From: Candidatus Pacearchaeota archaeon
GTDB lineage: Archaea; Nanoarchaeota; Nanoarchaeia; Pacearchaeales; GW2011-AR1
Length of the DNA stretch: 64,000 nucleotides
NCBI GenBank assembly: GCA_023228065.1
Contig: JALOBX010000001.1
Coordinates: 62,001 to 126,000 of the forward strand
Direction: 5' to 3'
Both the position numbers and the translations under genes were made by a program. The notes beneath the pieces were generated by a model. The model ran no database searches. It was not told where the DNA came from and was given only the letters and a program-made list of their open reading frames with translations. This document shows, one piece after another, positions 9,466-15,988 of this stretch (positions are counted from its first letter, which is position 1; the number at the start of each line of letters is the position of its first letter).

Positions 9466-10317
9466 ATGAAAAAAGATGTTGAGACTTTAAGATTCCCGTT
9501 AAAAGAAAAGTGCGTAGCTATGCTTGCTCCTAGTTTTGTTGTTGATTTTTCTTATCCTAAAATAATTTCTCAGCTTAAAGATTTGGGTTTTGATAAAATT
9601 GTTGAATTAACTTTTGGAGCTAAAATGATTAATAGAGATTATCATAAAATTCTTGAAGAATCAAACAAGCTTGTTATTTCCAGTGTTTGTCCTGGCATTG
9701 TTGAAACTATCAAAGCAAAATTTCCCAATTACAAAAAAAATTTAATTTTAGTTGATAGTCCAATGATTGCAATGGCAAAAGTTTGCAGAAAAGAATATCC
9801 AAACCATAAAATTGTTTTTATTGCTCCCTGTAATTTTAAAAAAATAGAAGCACAGAGTTCTGATTATGTTGATTATTCTATTGATTACAAAGAATTAAAG
9901 GAAATCTTAAAGAACAATAATCTTTCTGAAAAAAAATATCCAAAAGAAGAAATATTTTTTGATAAATTTTATAATGATTATACTAAGGTTTATCCTTTGT
10001 CTGGTGGGTTATCCAAAACCGCAGGGGTAAAAAAAATTCTTAAGCCTGATGAAACCAAAATTATTGATGGAATGGCAGAAGTTATCAAATTCTTAGAAAA
10101 TCCTGAGAAAAAAATAAAATTTCTTGATGTAACTTTCTGCAAGGGCGGATGTATTGGCGGGCCTGCAGTTAATTCAAAGTTACCTATGATATTAAGAAAA
10201 AAGAAAGTAATTCATTATATGAAATTGGCTGAAAAAGAGAAGATTCCTGAAAATAGGAAAGGAATCATAAAAATGGCTTCAGGCATTTCATTTAAGTCTA
10301 ACTATCCGAACAAATAA
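9466..10317 (+). CDS. Minimal [FeFe]-hydrogenase-like protein (H-cluster domain only)
   Basis: This 283-residue protein matches the large-subunit C-terminal domain of [FeFe] hydrogenases. Loop 1 is SSVCPGIVE (Cys75), loop 2 is APCNFKKIE (Cys122, Lys125, Glu128; family PCxxKxxE) and loop 3 is FCKGGCIGG (Cys225, Cys229; family ACxxGCxxGG). All four cysteines that hold the H-cluster are present, and SPMIA matches the SPQQM helix. The usual proton-relay Cys before the loop-1 ligand is Val74. There is no N-terminal ferredoxin domain or separate small subunit. No maturation genes lie in the window. It could make H2, sense H2, or be a Nar1-like cluster protein; the absence of a Nar1-type N-terminal cluster argues against the last. 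Confidence 0.75.
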   Translation: MKKDVETLRFPLKEKCVAMLAPSFVVDFSYPKIISQLKDLGFDKIVELTFGAKMINRDYHKILEESNKLVISSVCPGIVETIKAKFPNYKKNLILVDSPMIAMAKVCRKEYPNHKIVFIAPCNFKKIEAQSSDYVDYSIDYKELKEILKNNNLSEKKYPKEEIFFDKFYNDYTKVYPLSGGLSKTAGVKKILKPDETKIIDGMAEVIKFLENPEKKIKFLDVTFCKGGCIGGPAVNSKLPMILRKKKVIHYMKLAEKEKIPENRKGIIKMASGISFKSNYPNK

Positions 10318-10350
10318 TTTTATATATCGTTTTATTTTAAACAGGATATT

Positions 10351-10463
10351 GCGGAGGTGGCACAATGGTACTGCGTCTCCCTGCAGCTCAAAAGAAGGGC
10401 TTTATCGCTCTACTCTTGCGAGCAGAGAGGAGATTTTCGGGAGTTCGATTCTCCCCCTCCGCT
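10351..10463 (+). tRNA. tRNA-Cys (anticodon GCA) with a 41-nt intron
   Basis: Exons 10351-10386 and 10428-10463 give a 72-nt tRNA. Acceptor GCGGAGG/CCTCCGC with T73 (U73 is a tRNA-Cys identity base); anticodon stem TCTCC/GGAGA around CTGCAG+A; T arm GGGAG-TTCGATT-CTCCC. The intron sits at position 37/38. CTGC (exon) pairs with GCAG (10422-10425) between 3-nt bulges AGC and AGA, as EndA requires. The D stem has three clean pairs. Confidence 0.9.
10387..10427 (+). other. Intron of tRNA-Cys (bulge-helix-bulge)
   Basis: Boundaries were set by the bulge-helix-bulge: cut after the second base of each 3-nt bulge. The intron can itself fold (AAGA/TCTT and GGGC/GCTC). The inner helix next to the bulges is only two clear pairs (TC/GA), so the motif is slightly relaxed. 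The EndA gene at 15272 is the expected processing enzyme. Confidence 0.8.
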
Positions 10464-10511
10464 TTTTGAATGAAATGAAAAAAGAGGTTAGCCAAAATTT
10501 CTTATCTTGAG

Positions 10512-10521
10512 CCTCCGCTTT
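10512..10521 (+). repeat. Copy of the 3' end of tRNA-Cys, 56 bp downstream
   Basis: CCTCCGCTTT at 10512-10521 repeats 10456-10465, the last acceptor bases of tRNA-Cys plus two flanking T. It is only 10 nt, so chance is possible, but it parallels the longer duplicated tRNA ends at tRNA-Leu and tRNA(CAT). Confidence 0.4.
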
Positions 10522-10571
10522 CAATCTAAATTTTTAAAAATATTTAAAAAGTGTAGTGCCTAAATGTTCTT

Positions 10572-12245
10572 ATGGCTTTTATTGTCAAAAAAACAATAAG
10601 TGGAAAAGATTATTATTATCTCAATGAGAACAAAAGAATTGATGGGAAAGTAAAAACTAAGACTCTTGCGTATCTTGGAAAAAATAAAAAACAAGCAGAG
10701 GAAAAATTTAAAATCTTTTTAGCAGAATCATCTGTAAGAGAAAATACAATTAAAAAAGAAAATAAAAATAAAATGACACCAAATCCGAACCCTACAAAGA
10801 TTTCTATTGAAGAGTTGTCTAATTTTTGCAAAACAAAGGGTTTCATTTTTAGAAGCTCAGATATTTATGGAGGATTTTCTGGCTTCTGGGATTTTGGGCC
10901 ATTAGGAGTTGAATTATTTAATAATATTAAAAGAGAATGGTGGAAATTTTTTGTTCATGAAAAAGAAAATATTGTTGGAATGGAAGCAAGTGTTATCTCT
11001 CATCCAAGAGCATGGATTGCAAGCGGGCATGTAGCCAACTTTAGCGATGTTGCAGTTTATTGCCCCAAATGCAAGCTTTCAACAAAGATTGATAAGAGCG
11101 AAGTTGGAAAAATAAAATGTGAGAAATGTAACGGAGAGTATGAAGTTAAGGGGGAATTTAGTTTAATGTTTAAGACAAAGGTGGGAGCATTGGATACAAT
11201 TGATGCTTATTTAAGAGGAGAAACAGCACAAGGAATGTTTATGGATTTTAAATTAATTCAGCAAACTTCAAGAATGCAACTTCCATTTGGTATTGCACAA
11301 ATTGGAAGATGTTTTAGAAATGAAATTGCTCCCAGAGACTTTTTATTCAGATGCAGAGAATTTCACATTGGAGAATTTGAATTTTTTATAAATCCTGAAG
11401 AAAAAAAATGCGATCTGCTTGATGAAATTCATCTTAATGTAGAATTTAATCTTTTAGACTCTGAAACACAAAAAATAGGGAAAGATGAATTAAAAAAAGT
11501 GAAGATGAAAGAATTAATCAAAAAAGGAAAACTTGAAGAATGGCATGCTTATTGGCTTGCAGAACAAATTATTTGGTTTAGAAAAATTGGACTGGAAAAA
11601 ATAAAAATAAGAGAACATACAAAAGAAGAGTTAAGCCACTACAGTTCTGCTACTTTTGATATTGATTATGAATATCCTTTTGGTTCAAAAGAAGTTGCCG
11701 GAAATGCTAACCGGGGACAATATGATTTGACACAGCATCAGAAAGAAAGCAAGGAAAAAATGGAAATCTTCGACGAGAAATACAAGAAAAAAGTTCTTCC
11801 TAAGGTTATTGAGCCAACATTTGGAATTGAGAGAATTTTTTTAGCTATTCTTACAAAAGCATATACTTACGATTCTGAAAGACAAAATGTTATTTTAAAA
11901 ATTCCCGCTTTTCTGGCTCCTATCAAAGCAGCAATATTTCCAATTGTAAAAAGAGATGATTTAGAAAAAATTTCAAGAGAAATCTTTAACAATTTAAAAA
12001 AAGAATGGAATGTCTCTTATGATGAATCTGGAAGCATTGGGAGAAGATATGCAAGGAATGATGAAATTGGAACTCCTTTTTGTATAACTATCGACGAGGA
12101 ATCTATCAAAAATAAAGATGTTACAATAAGAGATAGGGACACAAAAAAACAAATCCGTGTAAAAATTTCTGAATTAATGGAAGTCATAAAAAAAATTATT
12201 GCTGGAGAAATTAATTTTGAAAAAGCGGGAAAATTAATAAAATAA
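10572..12245 (+). CDS. glyS: Glycyl-tRNA synthetase, archaeal/eukaryal type, with extra N-terminal module
   Basis: Class II synthetase charging tRNA-Gly. Core visible: GGFSGFWDFGPLGVELFNNI, the zinc-binding CPKCKLSTKI...CEKC insert, motif 2 RCFRNEIAPRDFLFRCREF, motif 3 PTFGIERIFLAIL and an HGTP anticodon-binding domain (LAPIKAAIFPIV). The first ~48 residues (FIVKKTISGKDYYYL...GKVKTKTLAYLGK) are not part of the usual enzyme; they resemble the N-terminal leader segment of IS1634-type transposases. An internal Met around base 10773 would give a conventional start, but the upstream ATG preserves an uninterrupted, well-formed module. 557 residues. Confidence 0.95.
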   Translation: MAFIVKKTISGKDYYYLNENKRIDGKVKTKTLAYLGKNKKQAEEKFKIFLAESSVRENTIKKENKNKMTPNPNPTKISIEELSNFCKTKGFIFRSSDIYGGFSGFWDFGPLGVELFNNIKREWWKFFVHEKENIVGMEASVISHPRAWIASGHVANFSDVAVYCPKCKLSTKIDKSEVGKIKCEKCNGEYEVKGEFSLMFKTKVGALDTIDAYLRGETAQGMFMDFKLIQQTSRMQLPFGIAQIGRCFRNEIAPRDFLFRCREFHIGEFEFFINPEEKKCDLLDEIHLNVEFNLLDSETQKIGKDELKKVKMKELIKKGKLEEWHAYWLAEQIIWFRKIGLEKIKIREHTKEELSHYSSATFDIDYEYPFGSKEVAGNANRGQYDLTQHQKESKEKMEIFDEKYKKKVLPKVIEPTFGIERIFLAILTKAYTYDSERQNVILKIPAFLAPIKAAIFPIVKRDDLEKISREIFNNLKKEWNVSYDESGSIGRRYARNDEIGTPFCITIDEESIKNKDVTIRDRDTKKQIRVKISELMEVIKKIIAGEINFEKAGKLIK

Positions 12246-12275
12246 TTCTCCGACGACAAATCACCAAGGGTTTCT
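12246..12275. repeat. GC-rich repeat fragment after glyS, related to the copy after alaS
   Basis: Directly after the glyS stop lies TTCTCCGACGACAAATCACC, then AAGGGTTTCT. It aligns with 19802-19828 downstream of alaS (TTCTCCG, ACC-AA-GG-TTTC) with gaps, and shares CGACAAATC with an insert in the DHH gene at 28138-28146. The GC content stands out from the surroundings. Relationship is by eye only. Confidence 0.4.
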
Positions 12276-12360
12276 AATACTTTTTATTAATTTTAAAATT
12301 TCTTGCAAAAATTTATAAACAAGAATTTCCTAATATAAATAATTAAAATAGAGGTGATGC

Positions 12361-12531
12361 ATGGTAGCAAAAAAAAGAAGAACAACTGCTAAGCAAAAGA
12401 CTGCAGCTAGAAAAAATCTGGTTAAGGCCAGAAAAAAATGGAAAGGAATGACACACAAAGCTAGAAAAGCAGCAATGCCTAACAAAAAAAGAAAAAAGAC
12501 TACTACTGTTAAAAGAAAAAGAAAAAAGTAA
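12361..12531 (+). CDS. Small Lys/Arg-rich protein (56 aa), possibly nucleic-acid-binding
   Basis: Starts MVAKKRRTTAKQKTAARK and ends in a basic tail KKTTTVKRKRKK; about half of all residues are Lys or Arg. It has its own TATA-rich promoter and a strong Shine-Dalgarno (GAGGTG, 12351-12356) and is followed at once by a T-rich terminator (ATTTTTCTTTTTT), so it is a highly expressed single gene. A chromatin or ribosome-associated role fits the composition. It is not recognisably a histone fold or Alba, and no function is assigned. Confidence 0.75.
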   Translation: MVAKKRRTTAKQKTAARKNLVKARKKWKGMTHKARKAAMPNKKRKKTTTVKRKRKK

Positions 12532-12622
12532 TTTTTCTTTTTTAAAAATGGCATGATCTCTCTTTTTATTTTTTCTTTTATAATGATCTGCCTCAACAAA
12601 ATATTTTCTTATTCTCTTTAAT

Positions 12623-12982
12623 ATGAAAAAAATATCTGAAGGATGCATTTTTTGCATGATAAGCGAAGGAAAAATCCCTGCAAAAAAGATTTATGAAAAT
12701 TCCAATTTCTTTTCTGTACCCGATGTTAATCCAAAATTAAAAGGACATAGTTTAGTTATCTCTAAGCAACATTTTGACAATATTCTTGAAATGCAATCTA
12801 CTCTTGGAAAAGATTTGCTGGATTGTCTAAATAAAACTGCGGAAAAATTAATGAAAGAAAATAATGCTGATGGATTTAACATATTTAATAATAATTTTGA
12901 ATCTGCCGGACAAATCATTAAACATATTCATTTCCATATTCTTCCAAGAAAAAAAGGAGATGGATTCAGCTTAAATATTTGA
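12623..12982 (+). CDS. HIT-family nucleotide hydrolase
   Basis: 119 residues of the histidine-triad fold. The N-terminal CIFCMISEGKIPAKKIYE and the KGHSLVISKQHFDNILE core lead to the catalytic triad HIHFHILPR. Members hydrolyse nucleoside phosphoramidates or dinucleoside polyphosphates; the exact substrate cannot be read from sequence. Its 3' end overlaps the convergent VanZ-like gene by 12 nt. Confidence 0.9.
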   Translation: MKKISEGCIFCMISEGKIPAKKIYENSNFFSVPDVNPKLKGHSLVISKQHFDNILEMQSTLGKDLLDCLNKTAEKLMKENNADGFNIFNNNFESAGQIIKHIHFHILPRKKGDGFSLNI

Positions 12983-13354
12983 TTTTGATTTTCTAAAATA
13001 ATAAAAATATACAATTGCAGATGCAAATATTCCAAGACTATCTGTCAGCCAATCAGTTATTCCCGCACCCCTGAATGGAACGAACATTTGATGAATTTCA
13101 TCTAGTGCAGCATAGATTAATGAGATTATTATTGGAATTATCACTTGTTTTGTATCTATTTTTTCTTTTTTTATTAATATAAATAATAAAAAGTTAAACA
13201 AAAAAAATACAACCATATGGTAAATTCTGGAAGGCCATATATTTTTTATATTGCTCATAGAACTTCCTGGAATTGAAGAAAAAACAAAAATTTCAACAGC
13301 GATTAATACAAAAAGAATAAAAATAATTTTTTTATTTTCAAAAATATTTTTCAT
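12971..13354 (-). CDS. VanZ-like membrane protein
   Basis: Four predicted membrane segments with the VanZ-family signature DEIHQMFVPFRGAGITDWL near the C-terminal third. VanZ-like proteins are small membrane proteins of unclear chemistry (one confers teicoplanin resistance). The ATG at 13354 (MKNIFENKK) is preceded by AAAGGT and begins just before the first helix; an in-frame ATG at 13438 would add 28 residues but abuts the tRNA gene and is less likely. Confidence 0.8.
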   Translation of the reverse strand: MKNIFENKKIIFILFVLIAVEIFVFSSIPGSSMSNIKNIWPSRIYHMVVFFLFNFLLFILIKKEKIDTKQVIIPIIISLIYAALDEIHQMFVPFRGAGITDWLTDSLGIFASAIVYFYYFRKSKSNI

Positions 13355-13446
13355 TAAACCTTTCTTGCATTCAGATTTATAAAAATTATGTATTATGGCT
13401 CTGACTAAAAATCCGAAAAGATTTTTGTCTAGTTCCATACTTCGTA

Positions 13447-13518
13447 TGGCTCTGAGGAGAATTTAACTCCCGACCTCTGCCTTATGAGAGCAGCGCTCTG
13501 ACATTGAGCTACAGAGCC
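13447..13518 (-). tRNA. tRNA with CAT anticodon (elongator Met or Ile2), atypical elbow
   Basis: Reads 13518 to 13447, 72 nt. Acceptor GGCTCTG/CAGAGCC, D stem GCTC/GAGC, anticodon stem CTGCT/GGCAG around CTCATAA, T stem GGGAG/CTCCT. It lacks the G:C triplet of initiators and A1:U72. The D loop is AATGTCA, without the conserved GG, and the T loop is TTAAATT, with A where C56 is expected. The two losses concern the same tertiary contact. Met versus Ile2 identity is unresolved. Confidence 0.8.
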
Positions 13519-13605
13519 ATATGATTTATTGCAATCCTCTGTAGCGAATAAATGCAGTTTTATAACATTTTCTACCATTGTAGTTTCTTTTTTAAAAGAA
13601 ACCCA

Positions 13606-13620
13606 TGAGCTACAGAGCCA
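13606..13620 (-). repeat. Copy of the 5' end of the CAT tRNA, about 100 bp upstream of it
   Basis: TGAGCTACAGAGCCA at 13606-13620 is identical to 13505-13519, which is the complement of the first 14 nt of the tRNA plus one flanking base. The 86 bp between the copies end with a near-palindrome (GTTTCTTTT-TT-AAAAGAAAC, 13583-13602). It has the same orientation relative to the tRNA as the tRNA-Leu case. Confidence 0.7.
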
Positions 13621-13680
13621 ATATAAATTCTGTAAAAATAGTAGAAAAAGATAATTTAAAAGTCTTTGTAAGAAAATTAT

Positions 13681-13875
13681 TTATCTTCTATTCATCGCTT
13701 TTTCTTGCTTCTTTGTTCTGGTTAACAATCCTGCTATTTGGTTTCTTATTTTTTTACTAGTTTCTAAACCTTCAAGAGTTTTTTTATTCTTTGTAAAATT
13801 CTCATTAGGTTTTACTCCTTCTTTTACTAATTTCTTAACTGCTTTTCTTATTTGCTTTGATTTTGTTTTACCCAT
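13681..13875 (-). CDS. rps17e: Small ribosomal subunit protein eS17
   Basis: 64 residues. MGKTKSKQIRKAVKKLVKEG, then NFTKNKKTLEGLETSKKIRNQIAGLLTR, which matches the conserved core of archaeal eS17 (F..NK..v..l....SKk.RNrIAGyiTR). eS17 is part of the small-subunit head region. Length is normal for archaea. It is monocistronic here, reading toward the tRNA. Confidence 0.9.
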   Translation of the reverse strand: MGKTKSKQIRKAVKKLVKEGVKPNENFTKNKKTLEGLETSKKIRNQIAGLLTRTKKQEKAMNRR

Positions 13876-13971
13876 CTTATTTTACAGAAAAGTTCGTTTA
13901 AAAAGTTTTGCTGTTATCTATTTTGAGGATTCTTTAATAAGATATATAAACTTCAGGCACCTTTGTTTTTT

Positions 13972-14049
13972 ATGAATAGACAAGGCAGCAGTATGAATTT
14001 AAGAATGATTTGTTCTGTCTTAGCTGTGTCTATTAAGCTCCTAAACTAA
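13972..14049 (+). CDS. Leaderless 25-codon mini-ORF ending in a hairpin
   Basis: A TATA box (GATATATAAAC, 13941-13951) lies about 27 nt before this ATG, so the transcript would start at the start codon. The peptide begins MNRQGSSMNL and ends VSIKLLN. Its last codons and stop lie in a hairpin (14035-14065). A second mini-ORF at 28873 has the same layout and similar peptide ends (M-x-R-x4-M, Cys, SIKL). The downstream gene with a Shine-Dalgarno starts 90 nt later. It could be a regulatory leader peptide. Confidence 0.5.
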   Translation: MNRQGSSMNLRMICSVLAVSIKLLN

Positions 14050-14065
14050 TTATGTTTAAGGGCTT
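14035..14065 (+). promoter_or_regulatory. Hairpin over the mini-ORF stop codon
   Basis: AAGCTCCTAAAC pairs with GTTTAAGGGCTT (11 of 12 positions, one C-A mismatch, one G-U), with loop TAATTAT. The stop codon TAA (14047-14049) opens the loop, so a ribosome finishing the mini-ORF must disrupt the stem. Confidence 0.5.
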
Positions 14066-14139
14066 TAATTCTATATAATATTTTCATGCAGGTTAAGGTC
14101 CTACTAATTAGTTTTGGATAATTAAACTTTGGAGGAAAA

Positions 14140-14301
14140 ATGAAAACTTTAGAAGAAGAAACAAATGAGAAAATGGAAGAACCTTTTCCTAAAAAGGAAG
14201 AAGACTTTCCCAAAAAGGATTACGAGAGGGGAAAATATACCCCTGAACAAGCAAAGAAAGAACACCCCCTTTTCTATGAATGTTGGACAGGTATAAACTA
14301 A
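14140..14301 (+). CDS. Small charged protein (53 aa), unknown
   Basis: Starts MKTLEEETNEKMEEPFPKKE and contains an internal repeat PFPKKEED/FPKKDYE; ends HPLFYECWTGIN. Strong Shine-Dalgarno GGAGG six nt before the ATG. It is the apparent target of the leader mini-ORF and hairpin upstream and abuts the convergent gene at 14303. No family is recognised. Confidence 0.65.
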   Translation: MKTLEEETNEKMEEPFPKKEEDFPKKDYERGKYTPEQAKKEHPLFYECWTGIN

Positions 14302-14302
14302 A

Positions 14303-15226
14303 CTAATCTATCTTAATAATATCAGAAAGATTTTTTATAGCAGAGATTAAGTCACTCAATTTTTTAGAAGGCTCTCCAAAAAATAGAATGTTATACTTCA
14401 TCTTTTTGTCAGAAGCTTTTTTATGAGTTTCCAAAATTTCTTTTTCAGTAATTTTCTTCTTGTTAAATACAAAAAATAATTCTTCCTCTTTCTTTCTTTT
14501 GACTTTTAAAACTGCTTCATCGTTCTTAAAATCTTCAATATCTAATATTTCAATCCCCTCTTTTGATAAAAATTCTTTTATTTTATTAAAAAAATTCTCT
14601 TCTTTTTTCTTATTCTTATTTTGCTTTTTGTGTTCTTCATGTTTTGGTTTTTTCTTATTTTCTTTTTTAATTTCTTTTTCTTCGGTTTTCTCTATGATTT
14701 TTTCTTCTTGGATAGGTTCTTCTTCTTTTTCTTCCTTAATTTTTACTGGCTCTTCGAAAATATTTTCTATTTTCTTAACTTCCTCTTTTGACTCTTCAAT
14801 CGCTTTTTCTTCTTCAAATTCTTCTTCTGGAATTATAAAGAATCTCCAATAAATTTCCTCTCCTTTCTTGAAGGGAATTGCAAAATCTTTTATTTCTCTT
14901 AATGCAATCCTTATTGCAGGTTCTTGCTCAGAATCTTTCAAAAATTTATTTTCTTTTAATCTAATGAAAGCATCTTTTTCTTTGCTCTTCAAATATTGTG
15001 AAAATCTCTCTAATTGCGGTTCTTGTCCGGGGATAAAATATAATGGGGAACTTCCAACTCTTATATTGCTGATATTAACTATCTTTTCTCCATATAACTC
15101 AGAAAGAAAAGCAGAAGCAAAAAGGATGCTCAATCCTGTTTCCCCTGCAATTTGCACAGGTAGACTTGGGCCTTTTAATTTAATCAGGGAAATTATCTTC
15201 TCTTTTATTTGCATAACATCTGGCAT
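14303..15226 (-). CDS. Winged-helix / coiled-coil protein, unknown
   Basis: 307 residues in three parts. Residues 1-95 look like a winged-helix DNA-binding domain (LPVQIAGETGLSILFASAFLSELYGEKIV, then SPLYFIPGQEPQLERF). Residues ~140-215 are a highly charged Glu/Lys coil. Residues ~220-307 form a compact domain with alternating strands (GIEILDIEDFKNDEAVLKV, ELFFVFNKKKITEKEI, MKYNILFFGEP) resembling a nuclease-like or Rossmann-like core, without identifiable catalytic residues. No function assigned. Confidence 0.75.
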   Translation of the reverse strand: MPDVMQIKEKIISLIKLKGPSLPVQIAGETGLSILFASAFLSELYGEKIVNISNIRVGSSPLYFIPGQEPQLERFSQYLKSKEKDAFIRLKENKFLKDSEQEPAIRIALREIKDFAIPFKKGEEIYWRFFIIPEEEFEEEKAIEESKEEVKKIENIFEEPVKIKEEKEEEPIQEEKIIEKTEEKEIKKENKKKPKHEEHKKQNKNKKKEENFFNKIKEFLSKEGIEILDIEDFKNDEAVLKVKRKKEEELFFVFNKKKITEKEILETHKKASDKKMKYNILFFGEPSKKLSDLISAIKNLSDIIKID

Positions 15227-15271
15227 ATTTAAAATAGAGGTAAAAAGGTTATAAAGATTTTTATAGTGAAA

Positions 15272-15790
15272 TTAAGGTTTAATCCATTTAACTTCATAAT
15301 AGCTTATATCTCCTTCTTCATCTGCAATTGCTAAAAGAAGATTCTTCTTTGTGCTGTGGGCAACTCTGTTCTTTGCAGAGAACTCATGCCATGTAAGTCC
15401 TTTTGACTCATGTTCAGCAAATACAATCCATCTTGCATGTTTCTCTCCTGGTTTTGCACCTTTATCATAAACTCTGAAATCAGCTCCAAATTTCAAGGCA
15501 GTTTTAACAACATATCCTCTTTCTCTTAAATCTTTAAAAACAAGATATTTTATCTGAATCTTTTTGTCAATTTTTCTGCACTTTTCTATAAATTCTTTCT
15601 TTGACAGTTTTTTGTCCTTTGCAAATATTTCCATTTTGCCCTTCTCAACGAGAAATATTGCTTCTGCTATAGAATATTGAATTTTATCTTCTCTAGGTTC
15701 TCCGAAATGGCTTTTTTCATAAAGGGAATATGCTAATGTATCTGCACTGGATATTATTTCCCCCATGATGTATGATTTTATCTTGTCCAT
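15272..15790 (-). CDS. endA: tRNA-splicing endonuclease
   Basis: 172 residues, the size of the homotetrameric archaeal enzyme that cuts bulge-helix-bulge introns. The catalytic triad is readable: Tyr108 in FRVYDKG, His118 in GEKHARWIVF, and Lys148 in AHSTKKNLLLA. The C-terminal WHEF...YYEVKWIKP strands are typical of the dimer interface. Its substrate in this window is the tRNA-Cys intron at 10387. Confidence 0.95.
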   Translation of the reverse strand: MDKIKSYIMGEIISSADTLAYSLYEKSHFGEPREDKIQYSIAEAIFLVEKGKMEIFAKDKKLSKKEFIEKCRKIDKKIQIKYLVFKDLRERGYVVKTALKFGADFRVYDKGAKPGEKHARWIVFAEHESKGLTWHEFSAKNRVAHSTKKNLLLAIADEEGDISYYEVKWIKP

Positions 15791-15810
15791 TACCCATTAA
15801 GGCTGGAGTA

Positions 15811-15823
15811 ATATTTAAAAATA
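15811..15823 (+). promoter_or_regulatory. TATA box for the leuS leader transcript
   Basis: ATATTTAAAAATA is centred 27 nt before the ATG of the mini-ORF at 15844, so the predicted transcript starts on that ATG. It is the nearest strong promoter upstream of the leuS cluster. Confidence 0.55.
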
Positions 15824-15843
15824 TGCTTTACACCTATATTTTT

Positions 15844-15918
15844 ATGAAAACTGCTAAGGTTAATCAGTTAATGAATGTAACTTTTGTAGTTGTAGTTCTC
15901 TTAGTCTTACTGTTATAA
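15844..15918 (+). CDS. Leu/Val-rich leader peptide (24 codons) upstream of leuS
   Basis: The peptide begins MKTAKVNQLMN and ends VVVVLLVLLL, with five Leu codons among the last six (CTC TTA GTC TTA CTG TTA). It is predicted leaderless. The stop codon overlaps a 9-bp hairpin whose loop holds T6. The next genes are an 87-codon ORF and leuS. This is the classic layout of a leucine attenuator leader, although a hydrophobic Leu/Val run also fits a small membrane peptide; both readings are open. Confidence 0.5.
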   Translation: MKTAKVNQLMNVTFVVVVLLVLLL

Positions 15919-15941
15919 ATCTCAGATTTTTTCTGGGATTT
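15917..15941 (+). promoter_or_regulatory. Hairpin with U-tract after the Leu leader peptide
   Basis: AAATCTCAG (15917-15925) pairs with CTGGGATTT (15933-15941) through nine pairs including one G-U; the loop is ATTTTTT. The run of T is a potential archaeal termination signal. Stalling at the Leu codons would cover or free this element. A further AGAG/CTCT pair lies at 15957-15966. Confidence 0.5.
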
Positions 15942-15988
15942 GCATTATTATCTATTAGAGAACTCTCAATTAAATTAAAAAACAAAAA

